Of a stretch of 64,000 nt of DNA, positions 61,091 through 64,000 are shown one piece after another. Below the pieces are notes generated by a model. The model was not told the DNA's origin. It did not search any database and saw only the letters and a program-made list of their open reading frames with translations. The DNA comes from Pleurodeles waltl (lineage: Eukaryota; Chordata; Amphibia; Caudata; Salamandridae), in NCBI RefSeq assembly GCF_031143425.1, contig NC_090444.1, forward strand, positions 1,533,064,782 through 1,533,128,781. Direction: 5' to 3'. Each line of letters begins with the position of its first letter. Position 1 is the stretch's first letter. A program made the position numbers and the translations under genes.

Positions 61091-61550
61091 GAAGGACAAC
61101 AGCGAAGAAACTGTCAGCATTCCTCCAGGTATGTACCCACAGTCACACACAAGACTACAACAGACAATTAACCCATCCAGGAAAGGTTTTGAGTGTAGGC
61201 CTCGGTATGTGTGACGCAGTAGTAATTGAAGCCATGTGGGAACCTGAAATGGCGGCTGCCTGACCTCTAAACTGGGACATTGGAATTGTGGGGTAACTGC
61301 GCTGGCGTTGGACACCGTCGCGGTAGGCGGTCGTAGAGCGCGGCGCAATAATGCATTGGTTAACATTGGACCCTATGGGTCCCAGGAGCCAATGAACAGG
61401 TGCGCTGGCGGTGATGATGCGCACTGCCGCGGACGTCACCGCCGCAGACGTCACCACCATTTTCTATCTCTTCAATCACTAGATACCTGACCTTCAACAG
61501 GAGAGGACCTACACTGCTAGTGCTGCTGTGACCTTGGTCTGGAAGCGACG
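61091..61550. promoter_or_regulatory. Possible bidirectional promoter
   Basis: This lies between the divergent transposase (minus) and Myb-like gene 2 (plus) and is GC-rich with CpGs. GACGTCACC occurs twice, at 61432-61440 and 61447-61455, 15 bp apart; this resembles CREB/ATF sites. CCAAT lies at 61389-61393, and ATTGG occurs twice near 61355-61370. The position and these boxes suggest a shared promoter. Part of the region may also hold the first transposase exon. Confidence 0.45.
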
Positions 61551-64000
61551 ATGGCTGCTGCGTCTGGGGAAACGGTCCCTGCCTTCACTGCACAGGAGTT
61601 GGAGAAACTTGTGGATGGGGTCCACCCCCAGTATACGCTACTCTACGGTCCTCCAGACCAACAGGTTAGTACACAGGGAGCACGTTGTATGGGCTAGGCC
61701 TGGGTGGAGAGGTCTGGGTGGATGAGGGAAGGGGGCAGAGTATATAGAACAGTCATGCATGGGGATGAATGGGCCACAGGGATAGAGTTGGGAGGGGGCC
61801 AATTACAACGACGGTGCTGAAGGTAATGGCTGTTCCTCTTTCCTTGTGCATGTCATGTAGGTCAGCGCCCACCAGAAGAGGGACATTTGGCGTGCCATCG
61901 CCAAGGAAGTCCAGACCCTGGGGGCCCACCAGAGACGGGACACCCACTGCCGGAAGAGATGGGAGGACATTCGCCGCTGCAGCAAGAAGACGGCGGAGGC
62001 TCAGCTGGGGATGGCCTCCCAACGTGGGAGGGGTGCCCGTTGCACCATAACCCCCTTATGTTCCGGATCCTGGCGGTGGCCTACCCGGAGTTGGATGGGC
62101 GCTTAAGGACATCACAGCAGACACAAGGGGGTGAGTACAACCTCATCCTGTGGACTTTGCGTGCAGTGGAGCTGTCTGGGTGGGGGTGGTGGGCTGTGGG
62201 TGTCCCAAGGCCAGGGCGAGTTAGGTAGGCAAGGCCCCTCCGTTATGTAGGCCATGTGGCACTCTACCCCAGCTCCAAAAAATGGCAAATTGATGTATAG
62301 TTGGCCCTTTGCCATCCATGTGGGCAGATTTCTACCATTGCCATGTAGGCCACATCCAAGAAATTGCATGTGCAGAGGGCAGGAGCACGGCGTAATGCAG
62401 GGGCCTGCTGCGTTTGTCTTGTCCGCCAACGGTAGCGGTATGCCATGCACTAAAACTCTCTTTCTTCTGTCTCCCCCCTATTTCTGCTCTCCCTGTCCTT
62501 CTGTACATCAGCATCAACAGGCAGAGGTACAGTGGCACCGGAGCACGAGGGAGCTGCATCCCACATGGCCATGGAGGACCACACCACAGACTCTGAATTC
62601 ACCAGTGGGACGGAGGGCGAGGGGAGCTTCACGTCGGCCACTGGATCACCAAACAGCGACACAGACTCGTCTGCAGATGGGAGCTCCCCTGTGGTGGTGG
62701 CATCATCTGTGCGCCCCACTTTTACAGGTACAGCCACCACCTCCCCTACCAGCACCGCCCTCCCAGCAGCCCCTCAGCGTTCGCCCCGTACCCGCTCACC
62801 CAGGAGGGTGGGCATCACCTTCGCCCCAGGTACCTCAGGCCCTGCCCCAGTCACCCCAGCTGCCCTCAGTGAGGAGGCCATTGACCTCCTCAGGTCACTC
62901 ACTGTTGGGCAGTCTACCATTGTGAATGCCATCCAGGGTGTAGAACGAGAGTTGAAACACGGTAATGCATTCCTGGAAGGCATTCATTCTGGTCAGGCTG
63001 TCCTTCAGCGAACCCTGCAATCTCTGGCCTCAGCACTGATGGCAGCCATTGTCCCTGTGTCCAGCCTCCCCCCTCCAACTTCCTCCACCCAGACCCAATC
63101 CCCTGTACCCCAGCCCATCCCAAGCACACCTACAGACCAGCATGCACACAAGTCAACACACACAAGTAGCTCAAGCAAACATAGGCACCACACACACCAC
63201 AGGCACTCACACAAGCATCAGACCCATGCAGACACAGCAACATCCACTGTCTCCACTGTGTCCCCCTCCTCCTCTTCTCCCTCCACCCTTCCAGTGTCGT
63301 CTACACACACACCTGCATGCAACACATCTACAGGCACTAGGACTCACACCAGGACACCCAGCACCACAAACCGCTCACATGCACTCACCACCTCCACTGC
63401 CATTTACACGTCCCCTGTGTCCTCTCCCAGTGTGTCTGTGATGCCCCCTTCCAAAGTACACAAACGCCGGCAATCACTCACCCAACATCCATCCTCCTCA
63501 CGACAGCCTCCAGTACCTGCACCTGCACCCAAAACAGCTAAAGTGACACCTCCTACAACCACCTCCTCTTCCTCCACTCCCAGAGCCCCTCCAGCTACCC
63601 ATCCCAGTGTACGTCAGAAACTGTCCCTATGTCAATTTGACCTTTTTGCCCTCACCCCCCCCTCCAATTCATCAGTCCCGTCATAGCGCCTCAGCCAAAA
63701 AGCCTCCAGTACCAGTTGTGCGTGTACCAGGTTTTTGGAGTGCCCCGTCCACCAGGGCAGGCAGTAGGACCCGGAGCCAAGGCACTGTCAGCCCACCCCC
63801 TGTAAAGGCTCCGAAATTGGAGAGTGGACGACGGTACCGTGTCAAGACTCCTGGTGGGACAAACAGTGAAATGGGATCCAAGGCGATTGGTGAGTCATCT
63901 GTAACTCAAAAGAAGGTGGGGAAGGTCCCGAGGAAGTCTCCCCAACCTGTTGTGAGTGTCACGGTGGAGATGTGCGCCATCATTTCCGGCGGTCCAGACA
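61551..64000 (+). pseudogene. Harbinger Myb/SANT-like protein 2, spliced, frameshifted
   Basis: Exon 1 is 61551-61664 (38 codons, MAAASGETVPAFTAQELEKL, donor ACAG|GTTAGT). Exon 2 is 61861-62130 (VSAHQKRDIWRAIAKEV, HCRKRWEDIRRCSKKTAEAQ), and exon 3 starts at 62512 after CATCAG. A Myb/SANT-like domain spans residues about 11-90 (W48, W72). A frameshift lies in the C run near 62047, after which LMFRILAVAYPELDGR resumes in another frame. Exon 3 has an acidic part, SEEAIDLLRSLTVGQSTIVNAIQ with a coiled coil, and a long Ser/Thr/Pro/His tail. A stop appears at 63684-63686, but after the C8 run at 63656-63663 another frame continues open (RVPGFWSAPSTRAG, RRYRVKTPGG) to the edge. It differs from Myb-like protein 1 in sequence and exon plan. 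Confidence 0.75.

Larger units (their letters stand above)
57441..64000. mobile_element. PIF/Harbinger transposon, left end to window edge
   Basis: The element begins after TTA (57438-57440, the expected Harbinger target) with TGGGGGTCATTACAACATTG. A subterminal region dense in GCGG/CCGC follows, including the inverted repeat GCGGTAA/TTACCGC at 57461-57467 and 57475-57481 and paired ACCGC/GCGGT words near 57680-57735. A CA-rich tract, a Myb-like gene (plus), a HARBI1-like transposase (minus) and a second Myb-like gene (plus) come next. I find no copy of this terminus, in either orientation, between 59.6 kb and the edge, so the right end lies outside. Alternatively two elements are nested and the junction is missed. 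Confidence 0.75.

Noticed and set aside
1..64000. CRISPR array or bacterial operon structure
   Set aside because: No direct repeats with regular unique spacers, no ribosome binding sites and no tightly packed genes. Spliced genes and LINE/LTR content show a vertebrate nuclear genome.

Overview
The window reads as one stretch of a very large, transposon-saturated vertebrate genome, most likely a salamandrid newt. Pleurodeles waltl is the best guess, but the sequence alone does not prove the species. Three things point there: a tandem repeat of 328 bp carrying a hammerhead ribozyme (the architecture known as newt satellite 2), a complex PIF/Harbinger transposon with Myb-like genes, and abundant L2 and L1/Tx1 LINEs with solo LTRs. 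I find no convincing exon of an ordinary host gene. Almost every readable coding segment belongs to a mobile element.

Layout. 1-4.5 kb: no gene. 4.5-5.0 kb: MITE with TTAA target site. 5.2-8.7 kb: nearly full-length L2-like LINE (minus) with a 69-70 bp minisatellite at its 5' end. 9.33-11.45 kb: long solo LTR with a perfect 5-bp target duplication. 11.7-18.7 kb: decayed L1/Tx1-type LINE (minus) with ORF1 and ORF2 remains. 20.1-21.5 kb: older L2 fragment. 23.75-24.44 kb: second type of solo LTR. 25.83-26.46 kb: an element built almost entirely of consecutive hairpins. 26.5-31.9 kb: two copies of the long LTR family in inverted orientation, the right one split by an L1-like insertion. 34.7 and 42.2 kb: two small hAT MITEs, each with a perfect 8-bp target duplication. 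35.4-44.4 kb: more TTAA-family MITEs, a 147-bp triple repeat and a decayed LINE (plus). 46.0-46.6 kb: the satellite-2-like ribozyme repeat. 48.2-49.1 kb: CA-rich Harbinger-like MITE. 50.3-53.7 kb: a duplicated 850-bp segment, the second copy inside a 3.0-kb hAT-like terminal pair.

The right end (57.44 kb to the edge) is the most interesting block. A Harbinger terminus is followed by an intact, spliced Myb/SANT-like gene (plus). Next comes a HARBI1-type transposase (minus, one frameshift). A second, different spliced Myb/SANT-like gene (plus, two frameshifts) runs off the window. No transposon end is visible between them, so this may be one three-gene Harbinger element rather than the usual two-gene one. 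The transposase supplies the DDE nuclease. In the family, Myb-like partners bind DNA and help bring the transposase to the ends.

Caveats: element boundaries without a target duplication are approximate, and family names rest on motif recognition without database searches.
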